From NCBI GenBank assembly GCA_021234155.1, contig JAJEKV010000033.1:8587641-8651640 (forward strand): a stretch of DNA of 64,000 nt. Reading direction: 5' to 3'. A program made the position numbers and the translations under genes. Origin of the DNA: Isoetes taiwanensis (Eukaryota > Streptophyta > Lycopodiopsida > Isoetales > Isoetaceae). Position 1 is the first letter of the stretch, and each line of letters opens with the position of its first letter. Under the pieces are notes generated by a model. The model was not told where the DNA came from, made no database searches, and saw nothing but the letters and a program-made list of their open reading frames with translations. This document shows, piece after piece, positions 1-13,364 of this stretch.

Positions 1-2960
1 CATTGTACTTCGTTCAGTTACGTATTGCTTTCGGATCTGTGCCGTCGGTTGGAGGTAATTAAAATGCTGCATCGGGGAAGCTCTAGTGGAAGCGGGGCCT
101 ATAAGCCCCACTTTTCTTTGGAGGAATCACATAGACACATCAATCTTTGTTGATCCCATGCATTAGAGGCGTGGATGTGTCCTTATTGAGGAAGAAACCA
201 ACGCCATACGTATCAAATCAAAATCAGCAGACACAACACTTCCAAGATGATGAGCTATCACGGTGGATGGGTTTTCAAGGGCAAAGATAGAGTGACGTAA
301 GGATGGCTTTCCGAGAATACATACGCTTTAAAGGCAGCATCTGCTTTAGCTACATCCATTGGACTTGCATATGGGGTGCTAGCTCTAGTGGGGATACCAT
401 AGGGCCAATGGTGATTCTACGCTGAATGGAGAGGTACTTGCACTTGTTTGACTATTTACCTAATAACTTATCCGCGTTTAGAAGATGGTCAAATGCAATT
501 GCCTAAATAAGGAAAAATGAAAACAAAACACATAGAAGTGGCCCGAACTTAGGAGCAAAAATCACGAGTTGTATGTCCGACCTATATTCCAGGCTAGCTC
601 CTTTACTACTTGAAGATATGGTTAAGGATCCACAAAGAGCCCACTTCACTCACACAAAGCTTAATTGCAAGAGAGTCAAATTACATTTTGATGATGAGTA
701 CCAAAATGTGTGTGGGTGGCCATTGGTGATTGGGACAATGCAATAATTCATTTTTCGCCAAGAGCGTCGTCCCTTGTTGAAATTATGCGGTACTTACTTT
801 GGGATGGACAAACAAAATATCCATAGTTAGAAGCGTATTTGAGAAATCAAAAGGATTGATGATGGTATGGGGACACGAAATTCTTGATGTGTCTATGCAT
901 TTGGGATATATTTGTAAGGATGCTTAGGTTTCGTCGCGGTATCGGCCGAATGGGTAAGTTTAATAAATATATGATACCCGATGGATTAATCCAACTGCAT
1001 ATGTACCAGCGGCGTCTTGACAAGTTGGAGGGCGAAATACAAGAATGATGTACTTTCTCGCATTGAGGCGTATTCTCATCACGACCCAAAGCAAGAGTTG
1101 TTGAAGGCGCTTACAAAGTGTTGGAATATCTTCTACCATGGTTTGTGAGACAAAGGCGACACATGAAGTGCATGGATACCTTTGGAATCAAAATTGTTGT
1201 TTGTCCATGACTCAAATATAAAGATACAATATTGTATATCTTGCCATGTTTAAAGTATTCATTTTTTTGGTATTGTCTAATAACCAAATATATAAAAGGA
1301 ACCCACTTTTAATTATTCAAATCCAATGTTTTGTAAGCCCAGGCTTCCATGTTGCCTAACATTTGTTGCTTTCCTACTATGTTATTCATACAGCTCCATA
1401 TAGCTTACTTTTTGGATTTTGCACATGTCCGAGCTTGGCCCATGGGATAAGGCGCGATGCTTATATCTATTGTTCCCAACTTTACAGCTACTCGTGGCGG
1501 AAGCCTTCACTGACCCTAGGCACGCACGAGGCCTTTAAGGCCGAAGTTTGGTGCGTTAGGGTTTTGGCTGCCACTAAAAGCCACCTCCCACCATTGTGTG
1601 GATTTGATGGATTTTTCCTAAGGATAAGATGTAAGTTACAACCCATTTTATTTTTTAAGCGTTCTAATGTTTTAAATGTGGCGTGCAAATCACGGTTCGT
1701 CCTTTTTCCTGTACATAATGTTAAGTAAATGGTGGTTATGGTAGGATGTTGTATAGTCACCACATGAAGAGGCGAGAAGGACCATAGCATCAGTGAGAAG
1801 GCCAGAAGAAGCTGAGGGGAACTCAGGATATCAACTTGATAACCGAAGATAGGTGGGAATGCCTTACAATTGGGGATGTACTTCAGCGAAATGGAGTGCG
1901 GTACATTACAGTAAAGTAAGTCACGAAGCCAGCCACCTCCGTCGCAAGCTCCTTACCTCCTTGAGAATTCAATCTTGAGAACAGAACCTGGCGAGGAATG
2001 ACACGGAAGGCGCCGGCCAAAATGCGTCCGCATTCAGATGGGCGCGTTCTGCTTCAGCTACGGCCCAAAAAGTGGTACGCACCGCACCACCTCCCACGAA
2101 GGCATCTCTTTCAATATAGGTAGAGTTCCTTCTTTGAATTATACCCTTTTTGTTCACTAACACATGACTGCCTGCTGTTGGTAGTATGGCGGTATGGTAG
2201 CAAGAAGTTTAAGCGCCGCGGCCACGCGGATAGGCGACAATTTTTTCCCGGAAGATGGCTAAGCCAAATGTCGCAGCCGTTTGCCACATACGCGTCCACG
2301 AGGTGAATGGAACTGGGGAGCCTATACCATTAGGGAAAAAGAGAGGATCAAAGGAATTTAGAGGCGAATATCCCAGAGCTCAAGTGAGGAAGTCTCATGG
2401 AGAGCTTTGTTCCAAAGCGGGGTATATATTAAATCCACGGTGTGGGCTCTTTCGTTCTTCATTATAACTCATTGCACCATATTTTATTTATATTTTGCGA
2501 GAGTATTATCCGGGGAAAGCGGTAGCTCTTGCCAAGAAAATTCTGAGATCCGGAAGATAGAGGTAAGCACGGCCTATGCAGTTGGCTAATAGGGCATTTC
2601 AAATTACATCATCTCTCCCATGAGTCATTATAATTAGATGATGCCATGTTGGGCTGAAGATCCTTGTATTGCATTGTAGTGGGGCGGGTAGCTTATATTA
2701 TCAAAGAAAGGGAGAGAGAGAGAGAAGCTAGAACAAAGCGTGGGCCGCATGAGATGCAGTAGAGTAAGCGACCATAGTGCCAATAAGGAAGATTAAAAGC
2801 GGTTATGGCTTCTGGATAAACTATTTGTAAGTATAAATTTGGTTTTATAATGTAGGTTCTAGGAGTTGAACACCTAACATTGGATTTTGGTGCTCATTCT
2901 CCTTTAGAAACGTCATTTCTTTGCAATTAAGCGTTTTTAAGATGAGCGAAAGGGCTAGGC
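1..2960. other. Unassigned region without recognisable gene
   Basis: I see no convincing coding region here. The open frames are short (under about 125 codons), overlap on both strands and show no family motif. The sequence reads like decayed repeat DNA. A short GA microsatellite lies at 2711-2725. Nothing resembling a plant exon with matching splice sites was found. Confidence 0.6.
2711..2725. repeat. (GA)n microsatellite
   Basis: About seven GA dinucleotide units in a row, seen directly. Confidence 0.9.
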
Positions 2961-3019
2961 AAGGCGGTCATCGCGGCCGCTCAGCGTCGCCAGCGCTACT
3001 TGGCGGCGTGAAAGGGGAT

Positions 3020-3620
3020 GAAGTGTGTATCATTCATTAGATAATTATTTGTGACTACAATGAACTAATTGTTAGATACAATATAATCTTGAATTAAATG
3101 AAATGAAACTTGATAGAAGAAGAAGAAGAAGAAGAGCAAACTAAGGGCTTAATATATTTTGTAATGTATACAAATTACATTTGGCAAATATATTAATTGA
3201 ATCAATTTAAATTTTTTATAAAACATTCTTATTATTTGTGATTTTTTGTTATGTTAATTTTATGCGCTTGATTCTATTTTTACATTCTTAGATTTATTAA
3301 ACATTTAATTACATATAAAGCGTAGTAGCATCTACCATTAATATAATTTGAAAATCAATTTTGAAACTTATATTTTCCGAATTTTTTAAATTTTTAAATA
3401 TTTATTCCTAAATTTATTTTGACCATATTTAATATTTATTAATACTATTAATATTATTAGTAAGCCGTAATATTAGCCAAATATTACTAAATATTTATTT
3501 TATATTAAATATTTGTTAATTTTGCATATACGATATTAAGCGCTCCAGATTTAAATCATATTGAGATAATATTAAATAAATATTTTTATCAAAATTCCTT
3601 AATAAATTAAGTTGGCTTGG
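3020..3620. other. AT-rich gene-free tract
   Basis: Strongly AT-rich sequence dominated by variants of TAATATTTA and ATTAAATATT. There is no open frame of note. It ends abruptly at about 3620, where a GC-rich tract begins, so this is a sharp composition boundary. Confidence 0.7.
3115..3134. repeat. (AGA)n microsatellite
   Basis: About six to seven uninterrupted AGA/GAA trinucleotide units, at the edge of an AT-rich tract. Confidence 0.9.
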
Positions 3621-3624
3621 CGTT

Positions 3625-4075
3625 ATACGCGTGAAGCGCCGCGTGGGCGTCGTTGAGCGGCGTTATCTAACGTAGTAGCCGAGGCGGTGGCCAGGCGACC
3701 AGCGTGACGGTGGCGACCCGCGCGACGCGTCGTTGAGCGACGTTCTGCCGCTGACGGCTGGCGCAGCGCCTGTGGAGCCGGACATGATAGCGTGTGCGCT
3801 GCGTCGTTGAGCAGCGTTGCAGATCATCACCCACGCCCGGTACGTATTTGTAGCAGTCCTTTCTGGCGGCCGATCTGCGTCGGTACATTGCGTATACGCC
3901 GCGGCGGTGAGCGGCGTGGCGTAAACCCAAAGGCGCCAGCGGTTGCGGCAGCGCATTATGGCGGCAGCATAAAATAGATATGTCGGCGCTCAGGCGTCGA
4001 GGCATAAGCGGCGTCGATCATCGGCGATGCAAAGCGGCGATGCGGGCGTCGTAATAGGCGATAAATAGCGAGGGG
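3625..4075. repeat. GC/CpG-rich tract with recurring GCGTCGTTGAGC motif
   Basis: Roughly 450 bp rich in CpG, between an AT-rich tract and a decayed retroelement. The motif GCGTCGTTGAGC plus GGCGTT or a variant starts at 3647, 3727 and 3801, with a weaker relative near 3905. Spacing is about 75-80 bp. The middle copy contains a perfect CGTCG/CGACG inverted pair around TTGAG. Overlapping open frames on both strands follow from the composition and lack recognisable domains. Confidence 0.6.
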
Positions 4076-4389
4076 CTTTGAACATGAGTGGGGAAGCTCA
4101 GCGTGTGGCGGATCGCGCTTTCAAGGCATCCCACGACAGCGAGTGCATTGCAGTACAATTTGGCGCTCTCCGGCGACCGGGAAGAAGATTAGCGAAGCCG
4201 CTGCCGGCGGATGTGGACCGCCGAGTATGGGCAGAAGCTTATGCGGCGGAAGCAGGAATGGGAGAGAGCCTTCAAAATTTTAAGAAGGGGAAGGCAATCT
4301 CGCACATATCGCTAAGAACAAGTTATGCGTCACACGGAATCATGGTATAGGAAAGGCGATCCTCACGACCGCTGCATGATCATTGGCAC

Positions 4390-5650
4390 CATCGCGGGAT
4401 TCATGAAAATATATATTTCAAAGTACAGCGGCTATTGTGCTTGAGGAATGAAGAAGCGGTAGCTGCTTCAGCATCCAAGGAATATAAATTTATAATAGGC
4501 CAGAGACGAAGGCGAGCTTGACTTAATTCGGGAGCGATAGAAACCATTAAGCGGTGCCAAGCGCTAGAAGTAGGAGATAATGGCCCGCGGACTGTCACGG
4601 GCTTCCAGGGCCGGTAGAAGGAAGGATGGCGATGGTATTGGTAAGTGCGACAAGTTGTAGAAGATGCTTTATTTTGTGCCTTGCGGGACTCCTGGTCTAC
4701 GGCTGCTGAATCCTGTGAAGCTCTTCACCGAAGAGATCTTGAGGGCTTCATGGCATACCAAGGGAGATTATACAGGGGATCCAGAAGTTTATGAGTGCCT
4801 TTTGGCAAGACCTCTGCGACAGATTAGGGCCAAGCTATGCCGCAGTACATTATCATCCCTCAGGGCAGGATGGCCAGCTGACGGACCAAGCGAGTTGTAG
4901 GAGGACGTACTCACGAAACTATATGCAGGAATAAGCAAGGTATGTGGGAAATTTATTCACTTGGTGGAGTTTGCGCTGGCCGCGCAAGGGAGTGCTCCCA
5001 AATGCTTGGTTTACATGATCAATTCACATTTATCAATGCCTAACCAGGACACTTGGCAATCGTAGTAATCCCAAAGAGTAGAGTTCTGCGTGAGATGTTG
5101 GCGATATCACATTTGGTGAAGAAGTTAGAGGATATCTTCTAGCGTGAGGGCGCATGAGCATTAGATAAGCATCCGGCGATGAGGGGAGGATTGAAGAGTT
5201 GGCGACAATGTAGCCATCAAGATCAAAAGTGAGCGGTGGCTGCGCCGGAGTGTAAACTTGCTCCAAGGTGGGGGCGGACCCTTCCAGAATAATTAAAGAG
5301 AGTATAGGTGATAAATCCTACAAGTTAACTTACGGCCTCTAAAGATTCCTGGAGTCTTCCAGCTAGGTTTGTTGAGAAAGCATACACTCCCAATCAGGGC
5401 GAATATTGGGGAAATGGCGGAGGCGGTAGGATGCCTAGTTCGGAATTGAGTTCTTGATAAAGCCTTCCCAAGAAACAGGAGATGGGAGTTTCTCGATGCT
5501 TGGTCAAGTGGAAACACTTGCAGGTGAAGAAGCGACATGGAGGTACTCCAAGAAGGATCTAGTAAAGAAGTACCCGCAGTTCAGCGACAATGGGGCCAGC
5601 AAGATCATCTCAGAAGAAATAAAACGAGCATATGCGATTTGTGTAGATTA
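4390..5650 (+). mobile_element. Decayed Ty3/gypsy chromovirus: 3' end of pol (integrase to chromodomain)
   Basis: Read across frameshifts and stops, the plus strand shows the ordered 3' half of a Ty3/gypsy polyprotein. It starts with a degraded zinc-binding/CQR-type linker (about 4400-4550) and a GLP-like start of the integrase core (about 4590). An LHGIP-like stretch is followed by FMSAFWQDL (about 4780-4815) and then YHPSGQDGQLTDQ, the family's YHPQTDGQTER block (about 4845-4885). Next come LVEFALAAQGSAP (about 4960-5000), a GDNVAIK tail (about 5210) and a KIPGVFQLGLLRK block (about 5345-5380). A chromodomain ends it (CLVKW, then EEATWRYSKKDL and KKYPQFSDN, about 5500-5590). Every domain is interrupted, so it cannot encode a working protein. 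Reverse transcriptase and gag were not recognised upstream. Confidence 0.85.
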
Positions 5651-5651
5651 A
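5487..5651 (+). pseudogene. Chromodomain remnant of the chromovirus integrase
   Basis: The chromodomain is split between two frames. CLVKWKHLQ is in one frame, and EEATWRYSKKDLVKKYPQFSD follows in the next. This matches the canonical chromovirus order LVKW...(D/E)EATWE...L...YP. The chromodomain is known in this family to steer integration towards heterochromatin. One indel separates the halves. The open frame continues to a stop at about 5651, which is probably close to the end of pol. Confidence 0.8.
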
Positions 5652-5654
5652 TCC

Positions 5655-7560
5655 TATGTAGTTAAGATTGATCTACGCACATGCAACCTATATATACTAG
5701 GTATGGGTAAATAGGTTGACTGCGATGATGAGACCACTATGGTGATCTCTAGAGTGGTAGTGTAAATGTCAATGTAGGCACTGGCTAGCGTTTCAGCTTG
5801 GGCGAAATTGGAAGGTAGATTAGAGAATCTACTTACATTCCCGCGAGTAAAGCGACCTCGAGAAGAAAAGGAGTCATTTAGGGGAATGCACCACACATTT
5901 TATTAAAGTGCACACATTTCCATGTAGGGCACATTTTTGCCACCTAGCCATTAAAAGGCAAGTGGGCCCATTCAGTATCCCACATACTAGGGATTTTGGA
6001 GCCTAGTCCTAACCTTGTCTATTTAGGTGGGAGAGAAACCCTAATTGCCCATTTTAGTTTCCTGGGGTTTTGGGGGCATGTTTTTGGAGCCTCAAGGCCA
6101 TGCCTCCCAGGGACTCTATCTGGCGAGATTGCACCATTAGTTTCGCCCGATTTAGGCGGTTGGCCGGGATGAGGTGGACTTCGGTCGGAGGGGCAACTCA
6201 GGGATCAGGTGTCAGGGCAATTTGTGGCTTGAAATGCTTTGGGTCATGGGAGTAATTAGGTTTAGCCTGTGCATTGCAGTAGCAGCCCTCTGAATCTCCT
6301 AGATGCAGGACTCTAGCTAAAGGGGAGCCACAACTCTATGATATAGATTTAGATCCTGGTTCTTTGAATTTCAGCCTGGATGTATATGGATGATGTATCT
6401 CTATGAACTCCTTGTATTGGGAAGGGGGTAGAGACCCAGAAAGCTTGGTAGTAGATGCTCCTGATTAGCCTCTCTAGCCTGCTATGGGTCGGCACGTGTC
6501 TGAGAACCACACTGGTTGTGGGTGGCAGGGGCCCAGGAGGCTGGCTAGAAGGAGGTTAGGTAATTACGACTCTTGAGCGATCCCTACGGTGTGTAAAGCC
6601 TCTAGGGATCATTGTGACTGAGTCTAATGGCTTACCGAGGTGTGGGTAAGGCATGGAGCTCACGACACCCGTGAAGTGGTGTACACTTTCCGGTGATTCG
6701 GTCCGAATAAGAGCGGTGGCCCTCTAGTCACCTTGAGTCAGCATGTGGACCTGCGGAGGGAGTGATCCTACACGCCCCCCATTGGGTGGGGAGATGCAAC
6801 CCAAGAATAGCCCCTTTGGCTATGCATCCCATTTCTGATCGAGGTCCCAACGCTTTGACCTACTGCGCAGAAGTGTGCCTGGGAAGAGAAGTAGGATGGA
6901 GTGGACAACCCTATACCATGTTCTTATGCCGAGAGTAATTCCATTTGCCATGAATTCTATACACTTAGTGCAGGGGCCCAAACCGTCGATCCCGCCGGGT
7001 CTAAGCCTTGGGTAGGACCCCTATGTATGATCTTGATCAGCTGTCTATCACGGATGTTGATGCACCACCCTTGAGAAATTAGGTATGTGATTATGTTGTA
7101 TATCTTGACATGTATGTTTAAACGCGGCTAGGTAGGCCACGGGGAGGCGAGGGTGAAATGACCCTTCACTCTTCCCACTTTGGGACTAGATGCGATGATA
7201 TGTGGGAGGCCACATGTCGATTAATGGGTAGTATGGGGGATGAACTCACATTTTGTATACGGTGAGTGCACGTATACAAGTAGGGGCAAATCCGCGAGAG
7301 ATGTGTCCATTGTAGGGTCCATTGGGTGCACCCTCTTTTGGATTGCGAATTATGAACCCTTTTTCTTTGTGCACCTCCGGTGTCTCTTTGTGTTTCTTAA
7401 ATAGCATGCACGCCAACTCTGTTACACTTGCTGTCTTAGGTCATGAGCTTTGGAATTGGATGATTTCAGTACTTGGATCATACATGACTTGGTATAGGAT
7501 AAATCTTGGGAAGGGATCAAGTTAAGCCTTTATGCAGGGGGATTAGTCACGTTGGTTGAC
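5655..7560 (+). other. Probable 3' UTR/LTR remains of the chromovirus
   Basis: This stretch follows the end of the decayed pol and has no coding signal. It contains an AAACCCTAATT leader-like run near 6030 and direct text typical of long plant gypsy LTRs. I could not define a clear TG...CA boundary, polypurine tract or target-site duplication, so assignment to an LTR is inference from position. The short frames at 6070-6255 and 7322-7525 show no motif. Confidence 0.4.
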
Positions 7561-10500
7561 AATTGATCGCTTAAATTCCTTGTAACAAACTAAAACCTCT
7601 GAGCAATGGATAGCGTATTTAAAAATACCATTGCTAACAATTCTGATTGATAGTACCATGAGCTTTGGACATTATGCAGAAATCCTCAGCGCACCAACAG
7701 TAAACTGTATAAGAGCACCAACAATCTATATAGTGAGGACTTTCACACTCTGAGGATTATTTTGGACCACGGCATACCTTCCTAAAATATCCCTAAAGTA
7801 GACTATGATGATGATAAGTGGTGATGTAAGACAATCTCAAAGGTAGAAATCAATAAGGATGCATACGCATTTTAGGGGTTATGAGCTTGCCTTGTAGTGA
7901 CTGAACAATAATTTGTGAAGAGCAAGTAAAAATTCAAAATCTATCTTCCTTTGCCTTCGGACTTGTTAAAATTTTGCATCTATATTGTTTTCTTATCTTC
8001 ATCCCAAGTTTCCAGGAATTCTAGTTTTGGAACTGGTTTTGAACAGATTCTAGAGAGGAATAATTCTTTGGGTATGTTTGGATTAGGCTAGCAGGCTCAA
8101 GATTACAAAATAAGGCAAAGGAGATGTGCCTTAAATTGCGTCAAATCAAAATAAGGCAATGGAGATGTACTTCCTCAGAATGCGGCCATCAAATCCAAAA
8201 CCATGATAAGAAGATGTGACCTTACTCCAAAGAATAGGATAAGCCAAAATAAGACAATGGAATGGGCATAAAGGCCGGGATGTTAAGTTCTAGTACAGGT
8301 TTCCACGGTACGCCAAACTCTATAATGTTCCTTGAATATTTAGGTATTTCAAGTTGCCAATCAAAAATTTGAATCCAATACAAGAATTTTGGTTGGGAAC
8401 GAAAATATCCCTGAATAATTGAAGAACCAACATGATATTCTGTGCGCCGAAAATCTACCTACCGAAATCTGGCGTGATGTAGCATAATCCAAAATTTCCA
8501 ACTTTAAACCTTATTTACCCTCACTTATTTACCCAAACACCAAGACAAGTCTTTGATGGACTAGCTCAATCCAAAATTTTAACTTTTAAACTTATTTGCC
8601 TCAAGGGGAACATCTTTTCAAGACTTGTCAAAATAAGTGGCTAGTAATACAAAGCTAGTCACTAATGACATGTTCCCGCGACATTGAGTGCGTTAGTGAA
8701 TAAACAAACAAATAAGATAAATATAGATTGGGCGAGATAGGGGCCTATATCGAAACTTCCAAAGGATTCAAAGGTAAGGAGACTTTACAAATGAAGCCAC
8801 CGTTAAAATTTCTAGGTGAAGCTACCAAAGAAACAAGAGCCAAAGTCTAGCACTCACACGGAACAAAGATAAAGGTCGGGCAAAGGAAGAAGAAATGAGA
8901 GGGCACAGCTGCGCGAGAGGAAAATTATAGCATTTGTTTAATCCTATCCTGCAGTAACAAGGGTCTTGAAATCTTCGTGGATCTGAACAAGCCGCCTGCG
9001 TTTTACGGTCGCGGATGGACTACGGTAATCGCCTTTACAGAAGGGCCCTTTCCTTACGCAACAAGGTACGGCATCATGGGAATCGCTAATCGGATCGAAG
9101 CCCGAGAAAGATCCAAGCATCGCTGCTGTGCTGCTCGCATCAAATCTCTTTTGCCTTTTGGCCCGAGCGTGGAACCACCACTCGGATCTTTGGCTACCAG
9201 ATTTTTACTTGATTCTACATCTCCGCTTTCCTAGATTACTCTGTAAAGCTTTAAGAGGGTTTCCTACCCCTTGGACCTAGGAATAGTGCCATCTAAAGGG
9301 CGGGGTTCGCGCTCTTTTCGCTACTGATTCGATCTACTGTCCTTGCAAATCTTGATTTATGTAAAAGTGTTCTGCAAAACACGCAATGCCAAACATTAGC
9401 ATGTCTTAAAAGCAGGATCACGAATGTGATTTTTGAAAAAGTAAAAGCAAGAATATGATCTTTCAAGAATGCAGGCGGTAGCGCTTTCTTGCATAGCAGA
9501 AAAGCGGAAAAAAGATCCCGGAAATGCTTTAGTAAGCTGGCAGAGAGAATCTGAGTTTAGAGGAAAAGAATTGTGAAGAAAGGTACTTACGAATTTCAGC
9601 ATGAACTTAACTAACACCACGGCAAGTGGGGAAAAGATGGCAATCAAAGCAAGAGAAAGAAACATGCAAGGCTGGATGGGAAACCAAGCAAGATTCCCAA
9701 AAATTGTACAAGAATTATAAAATTGATTATTTGCATGAGCGATGAAAGAAGGCCAAACCTATGGTCCAGATTGGGATGAGCCAGAAGAATTGGAGCACCC
9801 GGTGGGAAAAACCTCCCCTTTGGGCATGCAGTACCCAATCGTGACTCTTGGCCCATTGTGGCTGGGATGCGATGCGCCACTTGGCCCGTTAAAACGATCC
9901 GTTAGCAGTGACCTTTAATGTCATAGTGTTTTTGTTTAGGGGTTTTAGAATCTAAAATTCATTTTCACTTTTAAGAATATATTTTGCCATGAATTAGGAT
10001 ATTACAAAAATTAGATAGATCTGAAGCTTGTCACATGGACTTTTTAGATGCATACTAATTCAAGGAAATTGGGTGCATCCTACAGTGGGAAGGGGTCATA
10101 CTTCCATCATCCTATACATGACTTTCCTGCAGTTAGACCCACTCATTCCTTTTATTGAACCCGTCACGCCAACCCTTTATATAAGATATTAGAGCGTCTT
10201 GAAGGAATCAACTCGGAGACTTCTAAGGTGGCCCCACTTGATATTTTTAATATTCCTAAAACCGATGGGACACAAGCACTAGTGGAGAATTGTCCACTTC
10301 TTGGTAGCAAATATTTAGAATTATCTCTGTTGATTGCTTTAAATTAAATATCACATGCATAAACACTAGAGTTAAAGTATTATTGAATTAGAGATACCTT
10401 GGTATATCCCTTATTTGCTTGACCTTTTTATTACACCTTTTCAAATTATAAGAAGTAGAGCTAACTTATAACTTAGCGCAGCTATTTCATAGTCCATGAG

Positions 10501-12960
10501 CATCTAAATATTGACATTATGAGAGATGGGTAGATATAAAATGGATTATTATACAAGATGCTATGCGCAGGCATCGTTTTGTGATCATGTTCATATCAAG
10601 AAATTTCTTGTAGATTCTCTCCTGATTTCAGCTACACATTGGCTAACATATCACAACAATAAATGTTGGCTAAATCTAGACATATAAATTTGCTTTAGAG
10701 TTAGATTACATTCCAGCATTCTATTTTTCATTTTAATTTGACACACTTGATTTCCTTTTACAGTTTACACAAATTTACGTAGGAGTTTTTTAGGTTTTGT
10801 TCTTATGGACTTTGGGGAGAGTTTAAGATTACAGGCTACTTAATGGCAAGTAATTGCTTGATTGTGTAAAGATCAGCGGGTGAAGAATCACTTAGGATTC
10901 CTTGATTAGATAGAAGTAAAAGAAGAGGAAGAACCGTCGGATATGCCAGCAAAATGGATTATCTAAAGTATGACAAGAGATGACAATATATGTACTTGAC
11001 TACGATGATGTCGGTGTTGTTTTAAAACCATGGGCTGATTTGCATAGGCGTGACCATGCCACGCTTCATCCTTTCAAATATGAGAAAGTTCATCGGTGGT
11101 GTAGATTGAGGCTATTGTTATGAACCTATAAATAAAAAATAAGGAAAAATATATAGATAGATAAAGGCAAGTTACAAAGCATACATTTGAGCAGTGAATA
11201 TACTTGATAGAACATAGCATAATATAAGGACTTTAAGCCCATACTGAGGTCACATGTTTCTAGTACTTGACCATTAGTCTACTAATAAGACTTTAAAATG
11301 CATTGCCCTCATATATTTTCCCTCCATTAAATGTCTAATCCGAACCTTAATACATACCCCATTTTCCCAAAGTCCCAGCGGAAGACTAGAGTGATTTTTG
11401 CTGAGGCCCGGTTGCTCCGGCCCGACAGACAAACTAAGACTTCCAAATAGAACAACCTCACTGCATGGTTTATAGCCAACACATGCAAAAGATGGTCACC
11501 CACATGTCATAAAGGTAAAATTGTCCATATATATAATATATAATCACATGGAAGCCAGTCGAGACACAGGTGCATTGGATTGGCTACACATGGAACATAT
11601 ATGCATTAAAGGTGTATTATACTAGAATATGTGTAATAGATAAGTGAAGCTCGAGTCCTTTAAAAAAGAGAGGGAACCTAGGCATTGAACTAGAAACCTA
11701 GACTACACATCTACCTCGGTCAATCCTACTTGATGATATCATCCTTATGATGCTAGTTTGGCTCATATTGGTCGTACCTTTACCTATTTATCTTTCAATG
11801 TATAGTAGTTTCAGCAGGTTAAGACTTTGTTCCTCTTTAAAATCATATAAGCATCCCCACACTTAGCAATACTATCACTTTTTTTACTTATGTCTATAAT
11901 AGAGAAATTTAAAAAATCATTATATAGTATCTTTGAGAAGAAAACAACCTTTTTCATAAATCTTACATTCTCAAATGAATATACCAATACTGTCTAAATT
12001 AATCAAGCCAATATTATTGTCTTTTTTCCAATCGTGTTTGATACTTATATTAAGCCCTTCCTGGGCCAATTCTCAGTTAGTCATCTAGATGTAGATTATT
12101 GGAGTCGCGAGGAAATATTATACATTAGGTGTAGTATATGGTCCAGTCCAAGCACTCTCATACTTTATAAATAAATACATTTTGTATGTATTATCTTAAA
12201 ATAAAAGTCACAGTAGTATTTCCATCATAGTATTATAAAAATGGGCCTTAAAGAGTTAACTTTTGGTTTTGCTTGAAATATAATTGCCATTTCCATTATT
12301 TACAGGACCCTAGTTCATTAAAACTTCCTAGAATATCCTTATATTCATGAGGTGGAAGTATACAAAAATAACTAATATACATGTTTAAGTACAAAATAAC
12401 TGATTATACTTCAATAAGCCTTTTGATTTGCGGGATGTATATTTTGATGGTATTTATTTATCAATCACGAGCCAGCATTGGCATATGGCCGTGAAAATAA
12501 CTAGGCTAAGGATATGTCTGTCATCATTTGTATATCATATCCAAAACTTGATTACAACCATTTCTTGAAAATTGATAGCAATCTATATTATATACTAAAA
12601 CATTCAAGTTTTAACTAATGAAAAACCCTAAAATCCACAATTGAAATAGCTCTTATCCATTGTTATTGCTTCTGCCATCTTTATGCCTAATCTTCTAGAA
12701 ACCCATCATCCTTTAAGCCAAAATAACACACAAAGCAAAAGTAACAATGGAAAGAAAATCCTATACCTGTAGCCAACTAGTACCCTGTTAGCCAATGGGG
12801 GTTCACATAATTTTAGTCGTACAATAAAGCATGATTTCATTAAGTGGAGAGAATAACGTGATTTTGAGAATTTTGACCTCAGCTAATCTAGTCAAGCAGA
12901 AGTATTTTTTCCTACTTCTAAAGCAGTATCCATTAAGGTGGTGCAAGTATTACGTGGCCA
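7560..12960. other. Long gene-free tract
   Basis: AT-rich and low in coding potential. Apart from the unassigned frame at 8977-9234 described separately, I see no exon-like stretch, no RNA gene and no intact transposon. Frequent TpG/CpA and scarce CpG suggest old, methylated repeat DNA, but that is inference. Confidence 0.6.
8977..9234 (+). other. Unassigned 85-codon open frame in compositionally distinct DNA
   Basis: I do not recognise this frame. It stays open upstream of its ATG. It encodes a soluble-looking peptide with a basic middle (RIEARERSKHRCCAARIKS) and no membrane segment. The surrounding 8940-9370 bp is less AT-rich and contains more CpG than its neighbours, and its style recalls plant mitochondrial DNA. 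An organelle-derived insertion is possible but unproven. No splice sites or promoter could be tied to it. Confidence 0.2.
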
Positions 12961-12964
12961 ACCC

Positions 12965-13065
12965 ACCATATTATTGATGCTAGATATATACACCACTGTA
13001 TTGATGGTAGATACATACACCCACTCTTATTGATAATAGATACATACACCATTATTATTCCTTGG
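12965..13065. repeat. Three imperfect tandem copies of a ~32-37-bp unit
   Basis: The unit ATTGATGxTAGATAxATACACC occurs three times in a row with substitutions and small indels. Confidence 0.75.
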
Positions 13066-13330
13066 GTATAAATATATCCACACTTGAATCACGAGGAGGC
13101 ATTCATTTGCAATATCTCGGCATTAGGATGCGCTACAGATAGAGCAACATCTACTGCTTTCGAGGCTGAAGATCTCGGAGACCATCACTTGCTCTATGAC
13201 TTACAATGATTTGAATAAATGCATAATGAGAGGTATCCACCTTTGATCCCTACTTGCAACCTATAGCGCTAATCGTCAGGTGTGGTGTGTGGTCACAGTC
13301 GTCCAGCTTGCCCAGTGACGACAAACTACT

Positions 13331-13360
13331 ATCTATCTATCATCTATCTATCTATCTATC
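13331..13360. repeat. (ATCT)n microsatellite
   Basis: About seven ATCT units with one interruption. Confidence 0.9.
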
Positions 13361-13364
13361 CTTA

